Shown: positions 1-9,986 of the stretch, piece after piece | How the letters are laid out: each line of letters begins with the position of its first letter | Position numbering within the stretch: position 1 is the first letter of the stretch | DNA from: Rhizodiscina lignyota | Lineage: Eukaryota; Ascomycota; Dothideomycetes; Aulographales; Rhizodiscinaceae | DNA: 64,000 nucleotides | Reading direction: 5' to 3' | NCBI GenBank assembly: GCA_010015805.1 | Contig: ML978133.1 | Coordinates: 62,001 to 126,000 of the forward strand | The notes under the pieces: generated by a model | Seen by the model: only the letters and a program-made list of their open reading frames with translations | Database searches by the model: none | What the model was told of the DNA's origin: nothing | Translations under genes and position numbers: made by a program

Positions 1-3000
1 CACCCGAATGGAAGCGACGACTGGTGCAGGGAAATATTGGCTTGGATCGGGTCGACCTCTTCAGCCCCATGGGCCTGGAGAAGATGTTTCAGAAGCCACC
101 TGGAGACACAATTGATAAGGGCAAGAAAGTCTCTAGGAAACAGTCGGTGCTCAAGAGCCTGGAAGAGATGCCGTCGAGTCCCCCGCTCTGGTTGGCGAAG
201 CAGACAGGGGAGAACTCTGAACCATTTACGGATGGGACTGGACTTGATCCTGTGAGAGAGTCAGACGCTGAAGACTCTACAGATGGCAAAGGAATGCATT
301 CATCCGAAGCAGGCAGAATACCATCGCAGGCACAGGACGACAGTCCGAAGCGCAAGACTAGCCAGCAGTCAGAAGTCTTGAGCGACGATTTCAGTCCCGT
401 ATTCATCTCGAAACACAACGATGGTCACGGCAGGATCGAGTATGCTGCCCTGGACATGTCTAAATCGCAGCTTGAAGAGGAACTAAAGAAGCTCCATACT
501 TCGACGCAGACAACCTCAGAGATGATACCACCAATACACACAACCGTTGCCGAAAACGACCAATCAACAGTGAGCGACACGCTTCCAACAGATCTCCCTG
601 CTGGTACACCGGATGTCGTGCCCATTGGAGAGTACGTCAGTGTTAAACGCGGTGGACGCTCTGCTGATGGCTCTTTCCGTAGACGACCACTGAGCCCATC
701 GCCATTAGCACGTCCACCAACTGCGCAGAATGATGAATCTTTCACGGTAGACTCAACGCAGCTTCGCAGCGATATCGGCAGTGATGCATATATCCCACCT
801 CCTGCGCCTACTCCACCGGTTACTGCTACTCCGACTCGCCCACGGCAAGGAGACTACCTTAGTCCAACCAGAAATCAGTCCTCTCTTAGCCCACTGAAGC
901 TGTTTGGAGCTCACGACACGTTTACTACAAACAGACTGCAGCGAAGGATGAGCCAGATGGAGTTGAATGACGAGCAAGGAGAAAATCAACATAAACTGTC
1001 TACGCAGAGAGAAGCGTCTGAAGAGCCGCCACATGTGACGGAACCCAATTCGCGAAAGACATCGAACACAAGCAACTTCGGTCAAGGAGAGCTAAACGAG
1101 TATCCATTTCCCACTGAAATCTCGGTGCTCTCCCCATCGTCCCGGCAGGAAGACGAGGGTCTTGTGCGCAGTCGCTCGCCCTCACCGTCGATGCACCCAC
1201 CTGGTGCCAGAGACCCGTTCAAGTTCCGCGTCGAATCCGGCTCCTCCGAAATGGAGGATACATTCAAAAATAAGCGTAAACATTCTAAGGCCTCTTCTCG
1301 AAGTTCTCTTTCTATAGCAAAGCGCAGTGTCGACAATACGCAGAAGTCTAGAAAGCCTTCGCAACTCAACATCATCACCAGCTTCAACGGATCCGACGAA
1401 CCTGCAGTGCCAAGTTTTGTTTCCGAAGGCAAGCGTCCTCCCACGACTCCGTTCAAGGACCCAACTCCAAAGCGTCGCCGTACACTCGTCTGCGCAGATG
1501 TCGAGGATAACATCACTGATCCACCAGGAGAATCAATCCGCGACAGTCATAACCGCATGCAATCAATTATCGGCCGCAAGCGCAAGGATGCGCGACATTC
1601 AAACACTTCTAATCTAGCCGATCCTGATGTCCTCGCGAGGCGACATATTTTGCGGCCACGGAATCCTACGCCGAGTCAACGGCGGCGGGAAGAGATAGAA
1701 CAAGAGGTTCTAGAAGTCACAGAGGCTTACTTGAACAGCTCTCCGCGACTGGAGGCGATCCGTGAACACCTTCAAGTGCCAGAAATCATTGAACCTGGCA
1801 GTGACCTAGATGCAGCGGAGCAAGAACAAGCAAGGGCTGTGGCCGAAGAGGTTGCTGCGTTCAGTGTAAGAATCGCCAGAGGCATGAAGGATGATGGGCG
1901 CAAGAGAAGTGTCACGACGCAAGACTTTTTGGATGAGGCCATGAAGATCATGGACTTCATCAGGACCAAGGGACGACCAACAAGTGGGCTTGGAAGCCTG
2001 GAAGAATCTGACGAGTCAACGCAACAGGGCACTAATAGAGTCATGGACCAGGACGAAGGCAGCGATGCGAGCCTTTCGAGACCGCCGTCTCAAGGAGGGC
2101 GTGGAAGTAAATTGACAAGAAGAGACACCGAGGAACTGGATCCTCGTGTCGTCAGCCATCTACGACAATTTGAGGATGGGGAATCTGAGTTTTTGGCTAG
2201 CTCATTCCAATCATTGCATGTCGATCACCTGAGTGCTAAAGCGCCATCCCCCACAGCATATGTTGAGTCTGATCCACCCGATATCCGCGTCTTTGGTCAC
2301 GCTCAGATGCCCGAGGAGAAAATCGAAGCCGAGGGGTCCAACTCAAAGAGCAGCAGCATGCCAAGCCACAAGTCTCGCCCTTCCGTGGACTCTTCTCTCG
2401 GTCGAACGACCATGACCACAGCATCGCGGAGATCTGAGAACGTTGCAACTCTAGCTCCCCAAGCTGTTGCGCATTTGATCCCTGAGGATGTCGGTGGCAT
2501 GCATTTTGACAGCGAAAAGAAGATCTGGGTGAGAGTGAAGAGTCTCCATAAAACTAGTGAAACTGTCGACAGAGATGTCAGTGGAATAACTCAGAGTGAT
2601 GAGGATCCTTTTGGGGAGATACCAGACTTGACTGTGGACGAATTACAAGAGCTGGAACGAGTCATGACCAGTCCCAGTCGTAAGCCCACTGGCATGACTG
2701 AAGTATCAAGAAAGGAAGAAAGTTCTGAGGAGACGGTGAAACCACCAGAAAGGGAGCGAAAGTCTGATGAGACTCTCTTAAGCTCTCTTGAATCTCCGAA
2801 TGTACAGTCGACTTCAATGGCTGAATTCAAAGAGAGGCAAGAGATGTTTTCAAGTCGCAATGGCACAGTGCGATCCAAAAAGGAAGGCCGGGTCTCGGAG
2901 GACACTATCGAACATGAGATCAAGATTGATGAAGGTCGATCGAAAGAACAGCCGCAGAATCAATTTCGAAAAGTCAGCACAGTGGAGATCTCACTCTCTT

Positions 3001-5037
3001 CACCATTTGTTGCAAGATTAGCCCAGGCTGCTGAAGCCAATGTGCAGCGGCATGATGACGGGTCAAATACACCGCAGGAGCCGCATCCACAACACCAAAA
3101 GACCGCACAGGCATTTGCAAAGCAAGCACTCCAAGCAGCGGAAGAAAACCATGAGGTTTCAATCGTTGACTTTGCGCGTGACAGTCGTCGTGTCAATTTC
3201 TCTGTCTCAGTTGTCAAGCCACCTTCTGGCACTCTTGCAGCCCCGCCATCGTCTCCTGGAGCGCCAGCAGACGTCACGTTTTATCTCTCAGAGCTCTCGG
3301 ATTTCACCGTTCATCAAACTGATGAGCGTGAGATGCAGGATCGCTCTGTTGTGCACCGCGGGCCAAACGGACTCACCGCAATCAAGGAAGACAGGTTTGA
3401 GCATGGTAACACATCGTTGGTGAAAGCATTGCAGGATATTGAACCTGACGAGCCATTCTGGGAAGACCTCAAGCGTGTAGAGCTTAGTGGACGGAATTTG
3501 ACATCGCTGCATCTTCTCGATGTGCTGTGCGATAGAGTTGAGACGGTCGCTGTCAATGACAACGCCATCGTCCAGCTGGTTGGTGCTCCGTCAACGGTGA
3601 GGAGTTTATGCATACGCAACAACCTTCTTAACAGCCTGACTGCCTGGAACCATCTTACGAACTTGCAGTATCTTGACATTTCAGGGAACGACATGGACAA
3701 CCTCAGTGGGGTGGGATGTCTTCTGCACTTGAGGGAATTGAGGGCAGATAATAACCGAATCGTGAACTTGGATGGAGTGATGGGTCTCGATGGGCTGCTG
3801 AGCCTAAGCGTGAGAGGAAATCGGATCGAGAGGGTGGACTTCGAGAACACCTCTCTGTAAGTACATCCGCATTTCAACAGGGTGCTAATCTCGATTGCTA
3901 ATAAAGTGCAGCGTTCGTCTTGAAAAGCTTGATTTGGCCAGCAACCATCTGGGCGACTCCAAGGGCCTGCGCAACCTCCAGTCCCTTCCTTCTTTGGCAG
4001 AGCTCAATCTCGACAACAATGATCTCCGCACCTTTCTTACACCTACTGACATCAATGCGGATCCATGTCCAAATCTCAGGGTCATCAGTCTCTGCAACAA
4101 TCGCTTCGAGGCTGTCAACTTACCACCGTCTTTTCTGCCCTCCCTTCGCGAAGTCTATCTCGATAACAACCGTATATCATCCCTGACTGGTCTCCAAGAA
4201 CAGCAAAACCTTGACCTTCTCTCCTTACGCAACCAGCATCCTCCGCTAGCTTCCAACCTCGAGGGTATCTTCTCTCATATGCCCGACGCGCGGATGCTCA
4301 TCCTCTCCGGCAATCATATCCCTTCATTCTCTTTTACACCGAGCCGATCCTTCCTCAATACTACGCACCTAGAACTCGCGTCTTGCGGTCTGTCATCACT
4401 GCCAGAGGATTTCGGTGTCGTGATGCCGAATCTAAAATCGCTCAACCTCAATTTCAACAACCTTAAGGATGTACGACCTCTCCTGGGCATCAAGCGTCTG
4501 GAACGTCTCTATCTTTCGGGCAACCGTATCAGCCGGTTGCGAAAGCTCGCTATGGTACTGGAGCGGCTAAGCAGCAGTCTCAAGGAAGTCGATCTTCGTA
4601 ATAACCCTGTGACCGTGGGCTTTTACGATACGGCCGCAATTACTACACTATCGGGCGCCGAGCCAAAAGTTCTACATGCTGGAGAAGTTGGAATGCAGGT
4701 CATTCCCACTGCTTCCGCAGCATCGACAAGTGTATCGATCGAACGTTCCACGAGCGCTCACTCTAGCACCAACACTCAAGCAAGTCCGTACTTCTTGCCT
4801 CTGGCGAACCTTGCGGCGGATACCACATACGCAGCTCGACTAGATGAAGAGACAAAACTGCGCAGACGAGTCTACGAGATGCTCCTGGCAAACGGCATGT
4901 CGGGGCTCATGACACTCGATGGGCTGCCATTCCAGCGGAAGAAGGTGCTTGTGCGAGACGATGTGTGGGAGCGGCTTGTCGAGTTGGGAGTGGTTAGGAA
5001 GAGTGGCAAACAGGGCCGAGAAACGAAGGCTACCTAG
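1..5037 (+). CDS. cdc11: Septation initiation / mitotic exit network scaffold, Nud1/Cdc11-like LRR protein (5' end outside window)
   Basis: Exon 1 runs from before the window to 3856, a 55-nt intron covers 3857-3911 (donor GTAAGT, acceptor GCAG), and exon 2 is 3912-5037. The frame is open from base 3 with no ATG and begins PEWKRRLVQGNIG followed by a DLFSPMGLE motif, which fits the conserved N-terminal region of fungal Nud1/Cdc11. About 1,150 residues of low-complexity Ser/Pro/Glu-rich sequence follow, then leucine-rich repeats from about residue 1,155 to 1,540 (LxxLxLxxN pattern, for example RLEKLDLASNHL just after the splice). Family knowledge: this spindle-pole-body scaffold recruits the Spg1/Cdc7 (SIN) or Tem1/Cdc15 (MEN) kinases, with the LRRs near the C-terminus. 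The intron falls inside the LRR array, and joining across it restores a continuous repeat. 1,659 residues are visible. Confidence 0.88.
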
Positions 5038-5248
5038 TCTTGCGAGGCAAGATATTTGTGTTTCTGTTGATTGCAATTCTGAGATCTTTCATTTGGTAAA
5101 AGTGCTTGATTGTACGATTATGATGGCTGGCTGATGGGTACGGGCAATGGACGATTCGATGGGTAGGCGCCCAGCGGAAATAAGGGGTGCTGATTGCGGC
5201 TTTTTGCATTGCGATATTAGGAATTGTGCGATGCTCTGTAATGATACC

Positions 5249-5827
5249 TCATGAGTTGTTAATATGAACGTCCCCCACATGACTACTCCGAGACCGAAGC
5301 TTCAATCGCCTCCGCTGATTCATCTCTGTTGCGCTCACTCGCGGTCTCCATCTGTCGCCATACAAGACCCTACTCTCGCCCTCGCTTCGCACAAACAGAA
5401 TGTCGTAGTCGCTATTCATTGTCATGAGCGTATCTCTGACGAGGTGCCGATATCGCGCTGCGTCTCGACCGCTGTTCTCAATCCCGATCAATTCTTTGAC
5501 CTCAGGTTTCGAGGCGCTTGCTATGAGAATTGAATCATCTGGCGCAAGTACTTTGACGCCCAGCGACTCCAACTTCGAGACGTTGTGTTTTCGTGACGCG
5601 AAGATCGTGATCCGCTGATTTACGTCCGGGAATTTGGCTTTCAGGGGCTCTTGTTGCAGGTAAGCCAGAGCAAGTGTGTCGACACCTTGGGCATCGCCGA
5701 GGATGAAGTGATGGCCTTCTTCGAGCGCTTTGCCGAGAAGTGGTATGTATATCTGATTGAATTCCTTCTCCGTCAAATCGGTGTGGCCACTAATGAGCGC
5801 GACTTTAGGTGTAGCGGCGGAAGACAT
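5249..5827 (-). CDS. SLOG/LOG-like Rossmann-fold protein, function unknown
   Basis: Single-exon ORF of 192 residues, ATG at 5827. The N-terminus reads VALISGHTDLTE, then a helix, then HHFILGDAQGVDTLALAYL. A beta-strand with a GH/GG turn followed by G-A-x-GVD-x-LA is the signature of the SLOG superfamily (LOG phosphoribohydrolases, DprA, YpsA), which bind nucleotides or nucleotide sugars. The middle contains a second strand (RITIFAS) and a region with SGRDAARYRHLVRDT, which could line the ligand pocket. The last 40 residues are basic and low in complexity. The PGGxGTxxE motif of true cytokinin-activating LOG enzymes is not visible, so a LOG activity should not be assumed. It is convergent with the upstream scaffold gene. 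Superfamily assignment is by motif only. Confidence 0.6.
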   Translation of the reverse strand: MSSAATPKVALISGHTDLTEKEFNQIYIPLLGKALEEGHHFILGDAQGVDTLALAYLQQEPLKAKFPDVNQRITIFASRKHNVSKLESLGVKVLAPDDSILIASASKPEVKELIGIENSGRDAARYRHLVRDTLMTMNSDYDILFVRSEGESRVLYGDRWRPRVSATEMNQRRRLKLRSRSSHVGDVHINNS

Positions 5828-6653
5828 TTGGTTCTCCTGGAGCTAGTTGCGACTCTCTCTTCTCGAGCTTCGGGAAGAAGTTTAAGTACGGGGCATATCA
5901 TGGTATATGTCGAAGAGCATTACTCCCGGAGTAGAAATCCATAAGCGCGGCAAGCTTCGGTGACTGAACTCAAACAACTGCCTTGTGGCTGAGAGAAAAG
6001 AACGTGTCTGCGCCGCGCCTCCAGGCTCCACTGACTCAACAATCTATTCCAACTTGAACTTATCTTGTCTTACTTAGTACACCCGCCCATCGGTGTCTAG
6101 ATACAGTCTTACGTGACTGTGTTTACATAAAAAGTTTAGATCCACGTAGCACTTCTATATATCGGCAAGATTGCTGCCCAGTGCTGTAGACAACGCTCTC
6201 TGTCCTGAAAACCGACAAAATGGCTGGCAGCGAGGAAGGTCAAACAGAAGCAACACAAACGAGTGTTGCTACTCCAGCTGGGCGAGGCCGTCGTTGGAAA
6301 CTCAGTGCGACATCTCTTAGCCAATGTTTGTTCAGGCTGCACAGCTGAATCACTCTTCTTTCTCATTTCACTCGCCGATGAGGCTTCCGGCTTAGATTGC
6401 AATTGTTGGCTTCGAAAGAGTAACACATTAACCCCAAACAACACCTCTTCACCTACTACCCTTTTTAGCCAAGCCGTGAACGTGCGCTATTTAAACACCT
6501 CTCTCTCCTTTCGGCTTCATCTTCTTCTCATTCACCACCCCAAACACGAACACTCCCACTTCTTTATTCTCTTTCCCAGTACTCTCCTCAGTCTTGAACA
6601 CACTCGAAGCAAATTCAACTAAGGCTCATTTATCATTCACACTCAAAATCAAA
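5828..6653. other. Divergent intergenic region
   Basis: This 826-nt spacer lies between two divergent genes. I see pyrimidine-rich stretches and a CTATTTAAAC element near 6488 that could act as a TATA-like box for the gene starting at 6654. No convincing coding sequence was found. Confidence 0.4.
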
Positions 6654-7680
6654 ATGGCAACTGAAGCGATTCACTCTCTTGCATCAACCACGGAGCTCCA
6701 ATCCAATTCAGCAGAGCCAGATACGCCTAAATGTCACACTGCGGGATGGCCAGCGGCACAGTGAGTACATATCCAAACCTATGGCATATTTCCAGATCTA
6801 ATTTGGTGTAGGAAAGAAGCGACATTCGGAAAACTCGAATTCCTGGAGCTTCCTGCGGAGATCCGACTACTCGTATATGAACAACTCTTTGGCAATCGGG
6901 CGGGCAAAACTGTACAGGTGTTGGACCACGTGGGGGATACCGCAACAACAAGACGAGTTTATTGCGTGTGGATGAGCAGAAAGAGCCACAAGCCCGAAAT
7001 TACTCTCATGACAACCTGCCAACAAGTATACGATGAGGTGAAGGACGTTTTGTATCACCGAAACTACTTCTGTCTCTTTGCCTCAAATGTGTCATCCCCA
7101 TGGTTTGATGGGGAGGCATCACAACTCCAGGCGACATTACTTCCCAGGATTGAGAATTTGGCACTCGAGCTCCGCATATATCACGATTCATCAATCAGGG
7201 ACTGGCTCAGAACAAGACTTATGTCTGGGGCGCATTGCCATTTCTTCAATGAAATGACCTCGCTCAAGAAACTGACAATCTGCGTCACTCGTAACTTGGA
7301 CGACCCCTAGGACTAACTCTCACGGCTCTCCACAACGTGCGAAAAGCGAGCAAAACTTTGACGGCGATTCGGAGCTGCTATTCTGGCTTTTGGAGGCTAT
7401 TCCCCGGACTGTCACCATCAACTGGGTCAGTTTGACCAGGCCTTCATTCTGGGACACTCGATACTTGAGCGTGAGGACCCTCAAACGACTGGCCAAAGAG
7501 CACGACAAGGTCCGTGGTACAGCTCCGACTCTCGACGCAGACAGACGTGAACCTGACGCGAACGTTCAAGTGCCTGCTATGCTGAAGGAGTTACGCGATG
7601 ATGCAGATAAAGCTAGGAAGCTCGCCAACAACAAGACCAGGAGGGCAGAGCGAAAGGCGGCGAGGCAGCAAAATGCTTGA
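6654..7680 (+). pseudogene. 2EXR/F-box-like family protein, frame broken near 7300
   Basis: Exon 1 is 6654-6760, an intron covers 6761-6811 (GTGAGT...TGTAG), and the second exon starts at 6812. It reads FGKLEFLELPAEIRLLVYEQL, the hydrophobic LPxEIRxxIY motif shared with the paralogs at 56162 and 57709, then TCQQVYDEVKDVLYHRNYF, the CRQINxEAxxxFYxxNVF equivalent. The frame stops at 7308-7310, yet the +1 frame continues with SELLFWLLEAIPRTVTINW, which matches the position and sequence of the paralog segment SLMSWLMQSIPSHININW. I found no canonical intron of the right phase between the two pieces. A one-base slip in the CCCC run at about 7304-7307 would explain the break, so this is either a young pseudogene or an assembly indel. 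The tail to 7680 is Lys/Arg-rich. Paralogy is seen directly; the function of the family is unknown. Confidence 0.6.
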
Positions 7681-7770
7681 AATGTCCTTTCACAGAAGAA
7701 CAGGGGTAGTACTCCACGCGGTCTGCCGGACGAGGAGGCATTGACTGCTTCGGATATCAGGTACACGATG

Positions 7771-7848
7771 ATGGTTTACGACAATGGTTTACGACAATGG
7801 GTTACGACAATGGTACACGAAAATGGGTTACGACAATGGCACACGAAA
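7771..7848. repeat. 13-bp tandem minisatellite, six copies
   Basis: Six head-to-tail copies of a 13-bp unit, ATGGTTTACGACA and variants. Copies 3 and 5 are identical to each other, and copies 4 and 6 share a CACGAAA ending, which suggests duplication of a two-unit block. It lies in the 336-nt spacer between the F-box-like gene and the Sas10-like gene. A small ORF crosses it but looks spurious. Confidence 0.85.
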
Positions 7849-8016
7849 ATGGTTCAGATCAGGATAGGGGAAAGTTGGCACGGGTTGGTCATCTGCAACA
7901 GTGGATCAGACCTAAAAGCTATATTTAAGGAAGGGCTTTCGTGCTACGAGCCTTTCCTCCCTTGTTTCCTTTTCTGGGTGAATATCAAAATGAATCAACT
8001 GCTCTCCGTCCAAATC

Positions 8017-9216
8017 TTATAATTTCACACTTCGTACTAGACCTGTTTTAATACCAGTCAATTCACCTCCATAACCTCCCTTCCCTTCTCCACCCCTCCA
8101 GACCTGCCTCACACTGCTAAGCTTCTTCTTCTTGTCCTCATACTTCTTCCTCTTCTTCACTCTTGGATTCCGGACGTCCTTCTTCCGGAACGGCGTCAAT
8201 CCCTTGTTCTTTTCGATAGCGTAGGTCAATTTCCTCTTCCCATCCGTCCCAACTTCCTCGACCTCGACGACCTTTCCTCCTTCGCGCTCAGCGGTAGCAT
8301 ATGCCTGAGCCCGTGAAGCCTTGTCCGTCTTTCGCTTCTTCGCCCGCGCAGCTACCATGTCGTAATAATCGTCTTCATCGCCATTATCACCGCGAACGTC
8401 CTTCGAAATTGCGCGATCCTCCTCGTCACTTTCACCGCCAAGCTCCTCTTCCTTTGACTTTGACGTCTTGCCTCTCCGCTCCGCTTGTTCGATCAACCTT
8501 GCCTGTCGGTCCTTTAATCGCTCGCGATATGGCAGGTCGTCGTCTCCACCCGCTGTTCTTCCCTTCGCCCCACGCATATTCGCTTTCTGCGTAATCTGAC
8601 TGGTGTAGAATCTCAAACTCTTCTTCCTTCGCGCCTTCTCTGCGGCTTCTGTTGCGGTGAGTGCGACCTCATCTCCAAAGTCGGAGTCGCCAGCGTCGAC
8701 GGCGCTTTGAGTGGTGGTGGTCGAGGCAGGTTGGGACGCCTTGCGTGATTTCTTGAGGAGCGAAGATAAATCTGCCATGTCTTCTTGTGTCCTGCGTACA
8801 CGCTCTTGACGCTGGGCTTCTGCTTCTATGGCCGCAGCTTCGGCAAAGCGCTCTGCACGTGTTTTACGCTTGCGCTTCAGTTTATTATGTCCACTCTCGT
8901 CCTGCGCACCAAATTCTCTATTGACCTGAGGCGCATCGCCCGCCGTCGCTTCGCCCTCCTCGACAATCTGGAGTTGCTCTGGGGACGGCTCTGGCTCTTC
9001 CAGATCTTTAACCTTGTACCACAATTCCCTGCATTTAACAATTTCGTCCATGAGGGGATGTGAACGGAGGTCTTTAACAGGTCGCGATGTGCCATTTCCG
9101 TCGGTCTTGCGGGCTGGCGAGGTGAGGAAAGCGAAATACATTGATATCGCTCCCAAGTAGGCAGTGAGCGCCTGGTATTTTGTCATTGCAACACTCTGGG
9201 TCTTCGGGCCTGCCAT
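8017..9216 (-). CDS. SAS10: Sas10/Utp3-type U3 snoRNP (SSU processome) protein, short N-terminus
   Basis: Single-exon ORF of 399 residues. The C-terminal about 75 residues (GLTPFRKKDVRNPRVKKRKK, then YGGELTGIKTGLVRSVKL at the very end) are the Sas10 C-terminal domain of Utp3/Sas10. The first about 60 residues (YQALTAYLGAISMYFAF, then HPLMDEIVKCRELWYKV) look like the second half of a Sas10/C1D domain. Between them lie charged coiled-coil and acidic segments. Family knowledge: the protein acts in the SSU processome in early 18S rRNA maturation. Fungal members are usually about 600 residues, so the acidic N-terminus and the first C1D helices appear to be missing. There is an in-frame TAA seven codons upstream of the ATG, and I found no upstream exon on this strand. 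The downstream neighbour (GH76) is unrelated. Confidence 0.8.
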   Translation of the reverse strand: MAGPKTQSVAMTKYQALTAYLGAISMYFAFLTSPARKTDGNGTSRPVKDLRSHPLMDEIVKCRELWYKVKDLEEPEPSPEQLQIVEEGEATAGDAPQVNREFGAQDESGHNKLKRKRKTRAERFAEAAAIEAEAQRQERVRRTQEDMADLSSLLKKSRKASQPASTTTTQSAVDAGDSDFGDEVALTATEAAEKARRKKSLRFYTSQITQKANMRGAKGRTAGGDDDLPYRERLKDRQARLIEQAERRGKTSKSKEEELGGESDEEDRAISKDVRGDNGDEDDYYDMVAARAKKRKTDKASRAQAYATAEREGGKVVEVEEVGTDGKRKLTYAIEKNKGLTPFRKKDVRNPRVKKRKKYEDKKKKLSSVRQVWRGGEGKGGYGGELTGIKTGLVRSVKL

Positions 9217-9986
9217 TATGATGATGCCTTTGACTTAAGCGTCGAGTGCCGGTGTAGGTGTCGAGAGGTTGATTGAACTTGAACGCACTCGCCCAAAAAA
9301 ATCGGCTTCAAGGTGAAGTCTTGGCAATGATATTTCCAGCCCTAACCCTAAAGCGGTCTTCAACCTCCATCCCGCCCTTCCATCCATGTCATCAGAAACG
9401 CAGCCTTGCTAACAAACAGCGAATTGAAACCTTGCCATCCTACATCTCTCTAAGATGCTTGACGGAGGGAAGTCACGTATGCACTGTTCTTTCTCCCATT
9501 ACAAGGAGCCTGCAGAACATCAGAGAGGAAGGGAAACCTGCTATCTGACCTTACCCCTGCCCTAACTAATGCGCTCCTTATATCAGGGTAAAGCTTCAGA
9601 ATTTGCTAGGTTTCTACTCCACACTCCGTAGAGAAAGGTGCAATAATCGGCGTAGATTGCCTCTTCAGGTTTCTTTCACAGTCAGTGCTGTACATCCATC
9701 ACTGAACTATTGGCAGCGCCTGCATAGTCTCTGGTTTCTCCGCAATGATCTGCGTCCTCCAGCCAACGACAAGCTCTCGGCCAACCACTATGTACCTGCA
9801 TCCCAGGTTACATTCTGCCAGGAACAGGCGGATATTTGTATCTCTCCGGTGCTAAATTTGGGATCTGTGGACGTCACGTTCGGAACCATTTGACACGACT
9901 GAGTTGTATATTTCACAGCCACAAGCCCCAAGGAATATGGCTTTGGACCTTCGGCTACTTCTTGTTGGGGAGTCTTGCTGGCCAAA
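9217..9986. other. Divergent intergenic region between Sas10-like and GH76 genes
   Basis: This 770-nt spacer holds the telo-box-like element at 9340. I find no credible exon on either strand, including none that would supply the missing N-terminus of the Sas10-like protein. Confidence 0.4.
9340..9351 (-). promoter_or_regulatory. Telo-box-like element (TTAGGGTTAGGG) upstream of the Sas10-like gene
   Basis: On the minus strand two TTAGGG units stand about 125 bp upstream of the Sas10-like ATG. ARCCCTAA-type sites are bound by Tbf1 and are enriched near ribosomal and snoRNA genes in several ascomycetes (established for yeasts). Its use here is inference. Two units are too few to suggest a former telomere. 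Confidence 0.35.

Noticed and set aside
3314-3877. Long minus-strand ORF (187 codons) opposite the Cdc11 LRRs
   Set aside because: It mirrors the real LRR frame on the plus strand and has no start context or domain of its own.
9340-9351. Interstitial telomere or chromosome-end relic
   Set aside because: Only two TTAGGG units are present; a regulatory site or chance is more likely.
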